Positions 1 to 9,952 of a DNA stretch of 54,990 nt are shown piece by piece. The notes under the pieces are model-generated. The model was given only the letters and a program-made list of their open reading frames with translations, was not told the DNA's origin and did not search any database. Where the stretch lies: assembly GCA_951812315.1 (NCBI GenBank), contig CATOSA010000068.1, forward strand, positions 1 through 54,990, given 5' to 3'. Each line of letters begins with the position of its first letter. The first letter of the stretch is position 1. The translations under genes were made by a program, and so were the position numbers. Source of the stretch: an uncultured Burkholderiales bacterium. Lineage in GTDB: Bacteria > Pseudomonadota > Gammaproteobacteria > Burkholderiales > Eutrophovitaceae.

Positions 1-202
1 GTTTCATGAGGCTGTCACGAATCAAATTCTGGATGACCTTGTTGCCGCGACGCGGCCCAGATTCATGCGCTTGATGGCCCGATTCAATGTGCGCGGAGGC
101 ATTTTCACGTCGGTCGTCACAGAACACCGAAAGCCGGGCTGGAAGGCGCGGCCAGCGATCGAACTTCCACCAGTTACGCCACAATCTTCGATAAGCTACT
201 AG
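1..202 (+). CDS. queF: NADPH-dependent 7-cyano-7-deazaguanine reductase QueF, 3' end only
   Basis: This is the C-terminal part of preQ0 reductase, which reduces 7-cyano-7-deazaguanine to preQ1 in queuosine synthesis. The open frame (first full codon at base 2) runs from [12 protein letters not shown] through [16 protein letters not shown] to [11 protein letters not shown] and stops at TAG 200-202. The FHE motif, the DDL..PRFM segment and the RFNVRGG block match the C-terminal half of QueF as I know it. The gene enters from outside the window, so the catalytic Cys region is not visible. It lies upstream of prsK with about 530 bp between, so it is probably a separate unit. Identification is from motif memory only. 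Confidence 0.7.
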   Translation, partial: FHEAVTNQILDDLVAATRPRFMRLMARFNVRGGIFTSVVTEHRKPGWKARPAIELPPVTPQSSISY

Positions 203-735
203 GAGCCTGACGAACCACTCGCAAAGTAACGGCAGCAAGACCTTTCCGGGTGGACCACCCGCCAGTCCTGTGCGCTGTACAGGCCAACCGTGCGCACCAA
301 CGCGAAGATCTCCGGCACGGTCATTGCACGCTTGCCGCGGGCGAGGTCAAGTATTTGAATCGCGTGTTGCCGGGACAGATATTCTGCGAGCTGAATCCGG
401 CAACTCAATCACACGTTATTCGCGCCGACCCAGCGGCGGTGAAATTCTTATGAAGGAGCTGCTTGTTTGCGGGAGCAAGGCCGTATCTGTCAGTCCCCAA
501 TGGCTACGATAGCGGGAAATTCGTTATCCGGGCATTGTCCTGTTTGCTACCCTTATGCTGATTCGAGTACTGTTGCTGCTGATCTGGTACAGCATCATAT
601 TTGCTCGTCGCATACCCACTGACTGCAGTCTGCCGACCTCTACTCCAGTGTAATGATCGCTAACGCGCAGATCCAATGCTTGGACCAAAAAACAAGATCG
701 AGAGCGCTTCAGACGCTAACGCACGGACGCGATAG
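203..735. other. Intergenic stretch before prsK, no supported gene
   Basis: No convincing gene is present. A minus-strand frame at 199-408 (69 aa) reads plausibly but matches nothing I recognise and overlaps the end of queF. A 32-residue plus-strand ORF at 555-653 starts with a hydrophobic stretch (MLIRVLLLLIWYSII) but has no ribosome binding site. Either could be a remnant. The prsK promoter should lie in the last 100-200 bases, but I could not pick a clear box. Confidence 0.4.
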
Positions 736-2813
736 ATGGAATTAGACCTCGGGACGATTAGTTACGGCGTTGCCGCGCTGGCGTTTCTCCTACTGACCAC
801 AATGCTCGCCACGATCTGGCGTGAACGCATAGAGGGCGCGCGGCTCGCGATCGCTTGCCTGACTTGCACGGCGTGGGCTGGAGCGGCAGCATTTATCCCC
901 GGGCAAACTGATGCGACGTTAGATGCGGTATATGTTCTCGAAATCGCACGCAATGCAACCTGGTTTGCGTTCCTGATCGGTCTGTTTGGCCATTCCGGAA
1001 ATAATGTAGCGGCCTTGCGCAAGATTGCTGTGGCCACTGTCACGTTTGGCGCAATCGCATTGGCCGCAAAACTTTTCTTTGGCGCTGATGCATCTGCGCA
1101 AATGATCACGGTCGTCCTGCTCAGCCAGCTGTTAATGGCGGTTGTCGGCATCTTCCTGATCGAACACCTCTATCGCAGCCTCGCGTCCGAGAACCGATGG
1201 GCGACCAAGTTCCTCTGCGTCGGGCTCGGCAGCATGTTCGTCTACGATTTTTTTCTGTACTCCGATGCGCTGCTTCTCCGGCATATGACCACCGACATCT
1301 GGGCCGCGCGCGGAATCGTCAATGCGATGGTGGCTTCGCTGATCGCGGTGGCAGTTGCCCGAAATCCAAAATGGTCAATTGATGTCGCGGTATCGCACCG
1401 CTTGCTGTTTCATGCGACGGCAATCTTCGGCGCGGCAGTGTACCTTCTGGTGATGGCTGCCGCCGGTTACTACATTCGCTACTTTGGCGGAAGTTGGGGG
1501 CCAGTGTTACAGGTAACGTTTTTGTTTGGAGCGCTGCTGCTCGCGACGATACTGTTATCCGGTACGTTGCGCGCTCGGGTCAAGGTTTTTCTCGGAAAGA
1601 ATTTTTTCAGATACCACTACGACTATCGTGAGGAGTGGCTGCGGTTCACACGCGCCTTGTCACAGGGCGAACCAGGAACCCAAGTTATATACGCTCAATC
1701 ATCGCGATCGCCGAATTGGTTGAAAGCTTGGGCGGAGCGCTGTGGCTTTCCCGGCATGGAAGGCAGTTCGAGCAGGTCGCCACCTGGAACATGCCATCGG
1801 TTAATGAGAGCGAGCCGGGCGATAGCAATCTGTGCCAGTTTCTCGAAGAGCGCCAATGGGTCATCAGCGTGCCCGAGTACGATTCAGAACCGACGTTATA
1901 CGATGGACTAGAGATACCCAGCTGGCTGTACGCACTGCCGCAAGTGTGGCTGGTGGTTCCGCTGATTCTTCACGAGAAGTTATTGGGCTTCATCGTACTG
2001 GCCCGATCCAGAAGCAGGATCAAGCTGAACTGGGAAGTGAGTGACGTGTTAAAGACTGCCGGCGGCCAGGCGGCAAGCTACCTTGCCCAGTTGGAGGCAG
2101 CAAAGGCTCTGCTGGTTGCACGCCAGTTTGAATCCTTCAATCGCATGCCCGCTTTTCTGGTGCACGACCTGAAAAATCTGGTGTCACTCAACTCCTTGTT
2201 GCTTTCGAATGCGGACAAACATAAACACGAACCTGCATTTCAGGAAGATATGATCGAGACGATTGCCCAGTCGGTCGAGAAAATGAAACGGTTGTTACTT
2301 GAACTTCAAGGGGGCTACACATTGGAGCCTCCGGCAGCGGTGCAACTCCATGGTCCGGTTCAACAGGCAGTCGCTGCGAAATCTGGCCTGGAACCTGCTC
2401 CCAGCCTCGAAGTACGCGAAAGCGCAATGAGAGTTGTCGCACACGCGGCACGCCTCGAACGCATAGTTGGACATCTGATACAGAACGCCATTGAAGCGAC
2501 GCCAGCCGATGGCCAGGTAACAGTGCAGCTGCTGCGGCAGAACAACTCCGCAATTATCGCGATTACCGACACCGGCTGCGGTATGAGTGAGCAATTCGTG
2601 CGTAGCAAGCTATTCGAACCCTTTGAGTCAACCAAGCCAACTGGCATGGGAATTGGCACATACGAGGCCCGGGAATATGCCGGTGAGCTCGGAGGAGAAA
2701 TCAAGGTAGAGAGCCAGGAAGGCCGAGGTACCGTTGTGCGAATCGTGCTGCCACTTTATGGTGGTACGCCTGTTCCAGAGACCAATATTGAAGAAGTGGA
2801 TAAGCGTCAGTGA
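736..2813 (+). pseudogene. prsK: PEP-CTERM system histidine kinase PrsK, one frameshift
   Basis: PrsK is the membrane sensor kinase that pairs with PrsR to control PEP-CTERM/exopolysaccharide genes. From ATG 736 the product has about eight membrane segments (residues 1-285) and the YHYDYREEWLRF linker. The frame then breaks near 1670-1690 and continues one frame over with ELVESLGGALWL (GAF-like domain), the H-box FLVHDLKNLVS, the N-box HLIQNAIEATP, DTGCGMS and GMGIGTYEAREYAGE (ATPase domain). Both halves together give about 692 residues, the family's usual size, so only one base appears to be missing. The stop overlaps the prsR start (GTGA at 2810). Either an assembly error or a recent lesion. 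Confidence 0.88.
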
Positions 2814-4189
2814 ACCAAAAAACCAATGTGCTGCTGGTTGTCGAAGACGACCCTGGACTGCAAAAGCAGATGCGCTGGAGCTTTGACGCCTACGACACGA
2901 AAGTGGTCGGAAATCGCGAAAGTACGCTGGCGCAGGTGCGCAAGGATGAGCCCGCGGTTGTCATTCTGGATCTCGGCCTGCCGACGGATGCGAACGGAAC
3001 ATCTGAAGGGATGGCGACGCTCGAGCAGCTCATGGAACTGGCGCCCGACATCAAAGTGATTGTTGTGACCGGAAACCAGGACCGCGTCAACGCCGTAAGA
3101 GCGGTCGCAATGGGTGCCTATGACTTCTACCAGAAGCCGTTCGATCCGGAGGTTCTCCAACTCGTTGTGGAACGCGCATTTCGCCTGCATGCGCTGGAGC
3201 AGGAGAATCGTCGTTTGCAACAATCCCAGGACGCGCCCACGAACGGCATCCTCACCAGAGATCCGGGGGATGCTCAAGATCTGCCGGAACGTTGAACGGG
3301 TTGCACCCTCGGATGCCAGCGTGCTGCTGCTAGGCGAATCAGGCGTTGGCAAGGAACTGTTGGCAAGAGCACTTCACAACCTGAGCCTGCGTTCGTCCGG
3401 GCGATTTGTCGCCATCAATTGCGCAGCGATCCCCGAAAATCTGCTGGAGTCCGAACTCTTCGGCTACGAAAAAGGCGCATTTACGGGCGCGAACAAGCAA
3501 ACGCGCGGCAAGATCGAGTTTGCTGAAGGGGGCACATTCTTTCTCGATGAGGTGGGTGACCTTTCGCCCGCTCTACAGGCGAAAATCCTGCGCTTTCTCC
3601 AGGAGCGGGTGGTCGAGCGTATCGGCGGACGCGAAGAGATTCCCGTCGATGTTCGCGTTGTCTGCGCCACCCATCAGAATCTGAAAGATCTGATTGCAAA
3701 AGGCGGTTTCAGAGAGGATCTCTACTACCGCCTGAGCGAGATCGCGATCGCGATACCGCCGCTTCGTGACCGGCCAGGCGACGCTTCACTTCTGGCAAAC
3801 GCGTTCTTGCACAAATTCAACCATCAGGAAAAGCGCTCAATCAAGGGTTATAAGCGCCAGGCCCTGCGTGTTATAGAAGACCACTCATGGCCGGGCAATG
3901 TGCGGGAAATGGAAAACCATATCAGACGGCAGTCATCATGACGGAAGGATCCATGATAGGCGCTGAGGATCTGGGCATCCCGGAATCTTCAAAGGCTCCG
4001 ATGCCACTCAAATTACGCGACAATCGCAACGCGGCCGAGCGCGACGCGATTGTCAAGGCATTGAGCCGTGTCGGTGGAAACATCCAGGCTGCGGCGGATC
4101 TACTTGGAGTGAGCCGTCCCACTGTGTACGACCTGATCAACCGTCACGGCCTGAAGTCGGCCAGTACCGAAAATTCCCATGAGGACTAG
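2810..4189 (+). pseudogene. prsR: PEP-CTERM response regulator PrsR (sigma-54 activator), two frameshifts
   Basis: PrsR is an NtrC-type activator phosphorylated by PrsK that drives sigma-54 promoters of PEP-CTERM genes. GTG 2810 starts a receiver domain with the acceptor Asp in VVILDLGLP (about residue 54). The frame breaks near 3255 and continues with SPEIRGMLKICRNVERV, Walker A GESGVGKE, the sigma-54 contact motif KGAFTGA, Walker B GGTFFLDEVGD and the arginine-finger region. A second break near 3925 returns to the first frame for AVIMTEGSMI and the Fis-type helix-turn-helix AAADLLGVSRPTVYDLI. One base gained and one lost give a net length of about 459 residues, normal for the family. The gene is complete apart from the two indels. 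Confidence 0.88.
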
Positions 4190-4261
4190 TTCCTACGGCC
4201 CTGTCTGGCGCGAACCGACCAATTTGTTATTGAACCCTACTCTAGCTGTATGGAGATCTGC

Positions 4262-7068
4262 ATGATTCGATCAAGCGTCCGCAAAATACGGTGCTGTCTG
4301 GCCGCGACATTGCTCTTCGCCGTGTTTTTCGCCCCAGGTTTGCAGACAACGCTGATAACCCGGAACAGTTAGTCGCAGATGCAAAGCTAGCTCGCGCTGA
4401 GGGTGAGCACAACACGGCTATTATCCACCTGAAAAACTTACTAAGAGAATCACCGGAACACGCCGAAGCCAGGTTCCTGCTCGGCGTCAGTCTTAGCGAC
4501 ATTAACGATTTTTCGTCGGCCGAGCGCGAGTTGCGAAAGGCACTCGATTTACAGTACCAGCCAAGCGCGATCATGCCCGTCCTCGGAAAGGCGTTGTTGA
4601 TGAACGGCGAGTTTCAGCAAGTTCTCGACGCGATTCCTCTTGACGACAGCGCAAGCAGCGGCTCGCGCGCCGAGATCCTTACACTGCGCGCGATGGCAAT
4701 GATCGGGCTCAATCGCGGTGACGAAGCGCGTGTTTTGCTTGAGCAGGCGCTCACTATAGAACCCGAATTTCCGGATGCGTTGCTCGGGCAAGCCAGACTT
4801 GCGGCCAGCGAGAACAAGCTGAACGATGCCCAAGAATTGATCGACCGGACGCTCGCGACCGCGCCGAACAATGTCGATGCGTGGTTTATGAAGGCCGAGC
4901 TTAGCCAGATCATGGGTAAACCGAACGACGCGATTGCAGCATTCCAGAGAGTCATCGATCTTTCTCCTCGGAACATCCCGGCCCGCGTGAAACTCGCGTC
5001 GCTACAGGTAGAAACTGGCGACATCGACACAGCGCGCACCCAGATCGAGCAGTTGCGCAATATCAATCCCAAGACGCCGATGGCCGATTACGTCGAGGCG
5101 TTGATCGAGTTTCGCGAACAAAATTATGCCGATGCCCGGGCCCGGGAAGCCGCGCTGAAGGTGCTCGGAGTGGCTCCCAACTACATGCCAGCGGTGCTGC
5201 TTGCAGGTGCGATCGAGTTCGCAAGCGATTCACATATTCAGGCGCAGACATATCTGGCGCAAGTAATCCGGCAAACACCAGACAATCTCTACGCACGCAG
5301 GCTGTTGGCAGCATCACTCGCGAAAAGCGGCCAGCCCGACCGTGCTCTGGGCGTCATCGAGAAAGGCTTGAATCAGTATCCGGCAGATGGCCCGCTGATG
5401 GCACTCGCTGGGGAGGTGTATCTGCAGAAGAACGATTTCGCACAGGCGGTCCGCTACTTCGAAGAGGCGGCGAAGCTCGATCCCAATAGCGCGCGTGCGC
5501 GCACCCAGCTTGGTCTGGCTCGCCTCGCATCTGGACAAACGGACTACGCGTTGGCCACCCTCGAGTCCGCCTCGCGACTTGATCTTGACACCTACCAGGC
5601 GGACATTTTGTTGGTGACGTCGCATCTTCGGCAAGGAAACTTCGACAAAGCGCTGAGCGCGATGCAAATGCTCGAGAAAAAGCAGCCGAATAATCCGCTC
5701 ACCTATAACCTTAAAGCAATGATTTACATCGGCAAACAGGACAATGCCACCGCACGCAAACACCTCGAACATGCCCTGCAATTGCAGACGACCTACGTTC
5801 CCGCTGCAGTAAATCTGGCCAGACTCGACTTACAGGACAATGATCCCGAGGCGGCACGCGAGCGTATCGAGGCGATACTTGACGAGGATAAAGACAACGT
5901 TCAGGCGCTTTTGGCGCTCGCCAGTCTTGGCCAGTCCCTTGGCGCCAGCCAGGAGGAACAGGTTGCATGGCTGCAGCGTGCACGCGATGCAAGTCCCGAC
6001 TCGATACACCCTCTGCTGATGCTGGCGCGCTTCTACGCCTCGGCAGGCAAGCCAAACGACGCGCTCGAGGCCGCACAGCAAGCACAGGCGATAAGCCCGG
6101 ACAACGTCCAGGTTCTGCACATGCTGGGAACGATACAGAGCGGCACAGGAAAAAATGAACAAGCACTGCAAACGTATCACAAGCTTGTCGCACTGCAGCC
6201 AAATTCTCCCGCCGCACTGTACGGTTTGGCGCGCGCGCAGTTGGCGGTCAAAAACGAGATCGCCGCTGCGAATACGCTTCAGAAGGCGTTATCGCTACAG
6301 CTGAATTACGTCGACGCGCAAGTGACATTGGCCGTATTGCAGATTCGCGCAGGACAATTAGAAGAAGCGGCGGCGATTGCGCGCCAGCTAAAAAAGCAGG
6401 ACGCGAACTCGCCGCAAGGTTACTCGCTCGAAGGCGACGTGCTGATGGCGCGGAAGAAATATTCACAGGCCGCGACCGCTTATGAAATTGCTAATGAAAT
6501 CGCCGCGAGCGGCGAACTCGCGCTGAGATTGCACGCAGCCTATGCGCTCGCCGGCAAGCCGAGAGAGGCAGACAGGCGGTTGGCACAATGGTTGGAGCAG
6601 TCGCCCGACGATGCCCGTGCGCGTCTTTATGCTGCTGAACAAGCCCTTAAAAACGGCAAGTATCCCGCGGCGATCGAACACTACGAATGGCTGCTGAAGA
6701 CGCAACCCGACAACGTGGTCGCCCTGAACAACAGTGCGTGGACCTATCAACAGGTCGGGAATACACAAGCTGCGCTCGAAAGTGCAGAGCGTGCCCACAA
6801 ACTCAAGCCCGGCGACTCCGCAGTTACCGATACGCTGGGCTGGATTCTGGTGGAGAAAGGCGATACTGCGCGCGGGATCGAATTGCTGCAATCGGCGGTT
6901 GCTGCCGATCCGGACGCTCAAGAGATCCGCTTCCATCTTGCGCGCGCCTGGCTCAAGGCTGGCGAAACGTCAAAGGCCAGAAACGAACTAGAGCAGTTGC
7001 TCGCAAAAGATGGCGATTCTCCTCAGAAAGCCGAAGCAAAGACGCTGCTTGACGAACTGAGCGAATAG
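4262..7068 (+). CDS. prsT: PEP-CTERM system TPR-repeat protein PrsT; signal peptide in another frame
   Basis: PrsT is a long TPR protein of the PEP-CTERM/exosortase system, thought to act in the envelope during export or assembly. The main frame (ATG 4291, 925 residues) is TPR repeats from LVADAKLARAEGEHNTAIIHLK to the end. Its own N-terminus has no export signal. In the frame one over, ATG 4262 opens RSSVRKIRCCLAATLLFAVFF, a clean signal peptide, which runs out near 4340 where the TPR frame takes over at FADNADNPEQ. One missing base near 4338-4346 therefore separates the signal from the body; the joined product is about 935 residues. It follows prsR by about 70 bp. Confidence 0.85.
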
Positions 7069-7204
7069 GAAATGGGGTTGGCAAACACATTCTGAACAAC
7101 GATTGTTTGCCCTCTACTGGATGCGATTCGTAGCATTCAGCTTCGGGCAATCGCCACATGCATCGCCCTCCACTCTGGAACCCTCAGGCGCAGGATCTAC
7201 CATA

Positions 7205-7272
7205 CCGGTGAAATAAGGGCCGCTCTCCCACCGTTGGAGCCGAATCGTCCTGAGTCCGACAACGTGTTAGTC
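7205..7272. repeat. Half copy of a MITE-like repeat
   Basis: About 68 bases (from GGTGAAATA through CGCTCTCCCACCGTTG to GAGTCCGACA and TTAGTC) match the right half of the inverted-repeat element at 26598-26784 with few mismatches. The outermost terminal bases have diverged (ACGTGTTAG instead of GACTGCTAG), and I see no left half here. It sits in the non-coding stretch after prsT. Confidence 0.75.
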
Positions 7273-7672
7273 CTTGCCCTGACCGTATCACTGGCCGAAC
7301 CGCCAACGAATTCGAAGCGGTAAGCCGAATTACCAGTCGAGTAATTTGACATCTATCAGAATACGTAGCGCCGCCGTCAGCGACTCGCCTCAACGCCGGA
7401 CGCGCGTTTTAAATGCGTGGAGTCCGGGTATTCTTGGCGGAGATGTTTCCGGAGAAACGTCCGGCCCAGCGGCGAAAAGCCTTGTCCAAAGAGCGAATTG
7501 CGCATTGCTGCACGTGCGATCTTGCGCCGATACCGGGACAGTCAGCAGGTTTATTGATCAAGCCAGTGACAGAAATCGAAGGACAGCTTTGGGTTTCGCG
7601 CTTATTGCGTGTCGATGTTTTTTACATGATGCTGCATATTCTTGGTCACTCACCCCGTCAAATCTATATAAC
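7273..7672. other. Non-coding stretch between prsT and the PEP-CTERM gene
   Basis: No supported gene. Plus-strand frames at 7346-7684 and 7413-7679 are open but match nothing I know, have no ribosome binding site and overlap each other. The last 60 bases are AT-rich and lead into the sigma-54 promoter. A PrsR upstream activator site would be expected here, but I cannot name one. Confidence 0.4.
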
Positions 7673-7691
7673 ATACTGATATAATTAGTAT
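7673..7691. promoter_or_regulatory. AT-rich imperfect palindrome next to the sigma-54 promoter
   Basis: ATACT.AT...AT.AGTAT pairs 7 of 9 positions around its centre. It ends about 10 bases before the -24 element, which is close for an enhancer-binding site of an NtrC-type activator. It may be an operator or simply AT-rich sequence. Confidence 0.3.
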
Positions 7692-7700
7692 ATTAGCATA

Positions 7701-7716
7701 TGGCGCAGAATCTGCT
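7701..7716 (+). promoter_or_regulatory. Sigma-54 promoter (-24/-12) of the PEP-CTERM gene
   Basis: TGGCGCAGAATCTGCT fits the sigma-54 consensus TGGCACG-N4-TTGCW at the key GG and GC dinucleotides with the correct spacing. It lies about 77 bases before the ATG at 7793. PrsR, 3.5 kb upstream, carries the GAFTGA motif of a sigma-54 activator, and PEP-CTERM genes are known PrsR/RpoN targets, so the pieces agree. Confidence 0.72.
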
Positions 7717-7792
7717 AGCGTAAACGGGGGATGGCCTTTGGGGGGGTTCTTTGTAGAGGCCAACAACGATGTGAAGATTGTAAGGAAAAGCT

Positions 7793-8473
7793 ATGCAGGC
7801 AATGACGAACAAGAAGGCCGTGTTTCTGGGTGCCGCAATGCTGCTGGTTCCGCTCACCTCGAACGCCATTCCTGTGACAGTTGATTTCACGGGTACTGTA
7901 ACCGCATTGGATGGAGCATGGGCGTCACAGGGTGGGATTGGAAGTGCAGTGTCCGGATCCTATACGTATGACACGAATGTCGCAGATAGCAACGCCAACC
8001 AATTACTTGAGACCTTCACGTCCCCCACGAACCAAGTCTGGAACATCACGGTAAACCTGGGATCGACCCAGGCGTCATGGGATACGGGTGTTGCCGGAGG
8101 CGTTACCAGTTTGGCTCTTACCCAACAAGAAGACCACAGAACGCACAAACAGCGCTACACGTTTGGAACCACGGCATTCAATCTCGACCTGAAAGTTGCC
8201 ATCGCTGGTACGGCTGGCGGTTCTGAATATCTCGCAGTGGTCCTCACCGGCTCGCCACCAGGAGGCGCCCCGAACCTGGCCTTGTTCGGTTCAGCAATTG
8301 GGGAGTACAAGAACAGCCCTTCTATTGCCGGCAATGTCGCGGGTAACCTGACTTGGAATGTTGCAAGCATGACCACGCGCACGAACAATGTACCGGAACC
8401 CACCACACTTTCGCTCTTGGGGCTGGGTCTGCTCGGACTTGGCATAATGAGACGCAGAAGACGGGCTATCTAG
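7793..8473 (+). CDS. PEP-CTERM sorting domain-containing exported protein
   Basis: This secreted protein of 226 residues should be processed by an exosortase at its C-terminal signal. It has an N-terminal signal peptide (KKAVFLGAAMLLVPLTSNA) and a beta-rich, Thr/Ser/Gly/Asn-rich body. The tail is VPEPTTLSLLGLGLLGLGI followed by RRRRR: the PEP motif, a hydrophobic helix and a basic end, the textbook arrangement. AAGGAAAA at 7781-7788 is a good ribosome binding site for ATG 7793; ATG 7802 is an alternative. The sigma-54 promoter upstream and the prs genes give it a natural regulator. No exosortase is in the window. The body has no family I recognise. Confidence 0.88.
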   Translation: MQAMTNKKAVFLGAAMLLVPLTSNAIPVTVDFTGTVTALDGAWASQGGIGSAVSGSYTYDTNVADSNANQLLETFTSPTNQVWNITVNLGSTQASWDTGVAGGVTSLALTQQEDHRTHKQRYTFGTTAFNLDLKVAIAGTAGGSEYLAVVLTGSPPGGAPNLALFGSAIGEYKNSPSIAGNVAGNLTWNVASMTTRTNNVPEPTTLSLLGLGLLGLGIMRRRRRAI

Positions 8474-8533
8474 TTCCGCCTTTCTTATGCAGTATCGAGA
8501 AAAACCCGCCCATTGAGGCTGTGTAAAAACCCG

Positions 8534-8559
8534 GAGGCCATCTTGTTCGAGGTGGCCTC
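8534..8559. terminator. Bidirectional hairpin terminator at the 3' end of IS copy 1
   Basis: GAGGCCA and TGGCCTC pair around a 12-base loop. A run of A precedes (8525-8529) and a run of T follows (8560-8564), so it can end transcription from either side: the transposase on the minus strand and readthrough on the plus strand. Confidence 0.65.
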
Positions 8560-8573
8560 TTTTTCATTTGTGA

Positions 8574-8834
8574 TTAGATAGCCAGTGCCTTGCAGAGTTG
8601 CTTCGTTCCCGGGATGTTAATAGCACGGGTCAGGTTATAAGCGGTCACGGCCAATGCCATCTCGGCTTTGACCTTCTGTATGCCTCTTACCAGGAAACGC
8701 CCGCCGTCCATACGCCGCTTGAGCGTGCCAAATGGGTGTTCCACCATGCCGTTGCGCCGTTGCATCATGAGTGGATTGGCCGCGGTGCGATCGGCGACCT
8801 CGTTAAGCACGTCTTCCTCGAAGTGGCGCGTCAC
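8574..8834 (-). CDS. IS1182-family transposase, C-terminal part
   Basis: This 86-residue ORF carries the end of the DDE transposase fold: RHFEEDVLNEVADR, NPLMMQRRNGMVEHPFGTLK (the final acidic residue region) and NLTRAINI. It overlaps the first ORF by 4 bases, in another frame. In typical IS1182 transposases these parts are one chain, with a Cys-rich linker (CxxC...C) between the YTSEAG segment and the RH segment. That linker is missing, so the element seems to have lost some tens of bases and the frame at this point. ATG-like start (GTG 8834) is uncertain. Confidence 0.75.
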   Translation of the reverse strand: MTRHFEEDVLNEVADRTAANPLMMQRRNGMVEHPFGTLKRRMDGGRFLVRGIQKVKAEMALAVTAYNLTRAINIPGTKQLCKALAI

Positions 8835-9919
8835 CCAGCCTCACTGGTGTACAGCCAGTGGCGCTGCTTGTTCGACTGGGTCTTCTTTGGCAAGTGCTCA
8901 CCGGCCGGGCACTCGTAGTAATCGCCCTCGCCGCAGTAGGTAAACTCCGATTTGTCGAAGTAGCAGCCATCGCCTTGGTTGTTCGTGGCGCGCTGTACCG
9001 GCACATAGGGGGCCTGGCAGCGCTTTAGCAGCTGACCATTGGAATAGCCTGCATCGGCCAGTACCTGCACCCGATCGCGCTGCAGTTGGCGTTGGCTGCG
9101 TCGCGCCATGCGATACAACTGCTGCAAATCATTGGCATTTTGTACCACGTCCACATCCACGATCAGGCGGTGCTTGCCATCGACCGTGCTTTGTACGTTG
9201 TAGCCAATATGTGCGCGGGGCATCACCCGCGCCTGCTCGTCCGTATCGGGCTGCGCCGAGACTTGCGCATCGTCCATCGCCCGGATGCGTTCGGTTAAGG
9301 TCTCGCGCTCGGCCCTGAGTGCGCCAAGAGCGCCTTGGGTGTCGCCGCCGTTGGGCCCTTGGTCATCATTGTCCTCATTGTCTTCGAGCGCATCGAGCCA
9401 CGCTCCGATCCTGCGATCCAGGCCGCTGACTCGCTGTTGCAGATCTTTCTTGTGTGTGACTCGGCTGCGGCTGTTGTCCGCCCTGAACTTGCTGCCATCA
9501 ATCGCGATTTGCTCGCCGCCATACAGCGCTTGCGAGCGGCAAAACTGCACGAACGCCCGACACACGCGCGTCAGGGCCACACGGTTGTCCACCCGGAAGT
9601 TGGCAATGGTCTTGTGATCTGGCGCCAGCCGGTTCAGCAACCACAGAACCTCGAGGTTCTTCTGGCACTCGCGCTCAAGACACCGTGAGCTGCGTACTCG
9701 GTGCATATAGCCGTACAAATACGGCTTTAACACATCACCCGGGTGGTACGGTGGCCGGCCCGTGGCCTGAAGCTGCATGCGGGCAAAACCAAGTGCATTC
9801 AAATCTAGCGTATCAACAAACGCGTCGATCACCCGGACTGCATTGTCCTGGCCTATCAGATCATCGAGCCGCTCCGGAAATAGCGTCGCCTGATCCCGGC
9901 TTTGTCCCTGAATGTGCAT
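8831..9919 (-). CDS. IS1182-family transposase, N-terminal and core part
   Basis: This 362-residue ORF starts MHIQGQSRDQATLFPERLDD and holds the N-terminal DUF772-type region (GRPPYHPGDVLKPYLYGYMH) and the core (LLNRLAPDHKTIANFR, IAIDGSKFRA with a catalytic Asp, VLADAGYSN with the second). It stops at EAG just before the C-terminal ORF. Copy 2 has Leu instead of Pro in the GDVLK-YLYG motif; most relatives I recall have Leu there, so this copy may carry a damaging change. The ATG follows directly on a hairpin that hides the ribosome binding site. Confidence 0.85.
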   Translation of the reverse strand: MHIQGQSRDQATLFPERLDDLIGQDNAVRVIDAFVDTLDLNALGFARMQLQATGRPPYHPGDVLKPYLYGYMHRVRSSRCLERECQKNLEVLWLLNRLAPDHKTIANFRVDNRVALTRVCRAFVQFCRSQALYGGEQIAIDGSKFRADNSRSRVTHKKDLQQRVSGLDRRIGAWLDALEDNEDNDDQGPNGGDTQGALGALRAERETLTERIRAMDDAQVSAQPDTDEQARVMPRAHIGYNVQSTVDGKHRLIVDVDVVQNANDLQQLYRMARRSQRQLQRDRVQVLADAGYSNGQLLKRCQAPYVPVQRATNNQGDGCYFDKSEFTYCGEGDYYECPAGEHLPKKTQSNKQRHWLYTSEAG

Positions 9920-9922
9920 AAA

Positions 9923-9952
9923 AAAATACCCGCAACAATGTGCGGGTATTTT
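9923..9952 (-). promoter_or_regulatory. Hairpin covering the transposase ribosome binding site, copy 1
   Basis: Read on the minus strand, AAAATACCCGCA, loop CATTGT and TGCGGGTATTTT form a perfect 12-bp stem followed by T residues and then the transposase ATG. Transcripts entering from outside would end here or have the GCGGG sequence hidden, limiting transposase expression. The loop sequence is the same as that of the terminator the IS inserted into. Confidence 0.65.

Noticed and set aside
7346..7684. Plus-strand ORFs between prsT and the PEP-CTERM gene
   Set aside because: No recognisable family or ribosome binding site, two overlapping frames, and the 3' end runs into the sigma-54 promoter region.
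8831..8845. Programmed -1 frameshift joining the two transposase ORFs
   Set aside because: No slippery A6G or similar heptamer at the overlap, and the expected Cys-rich linker is missing, so deletion explains it better.
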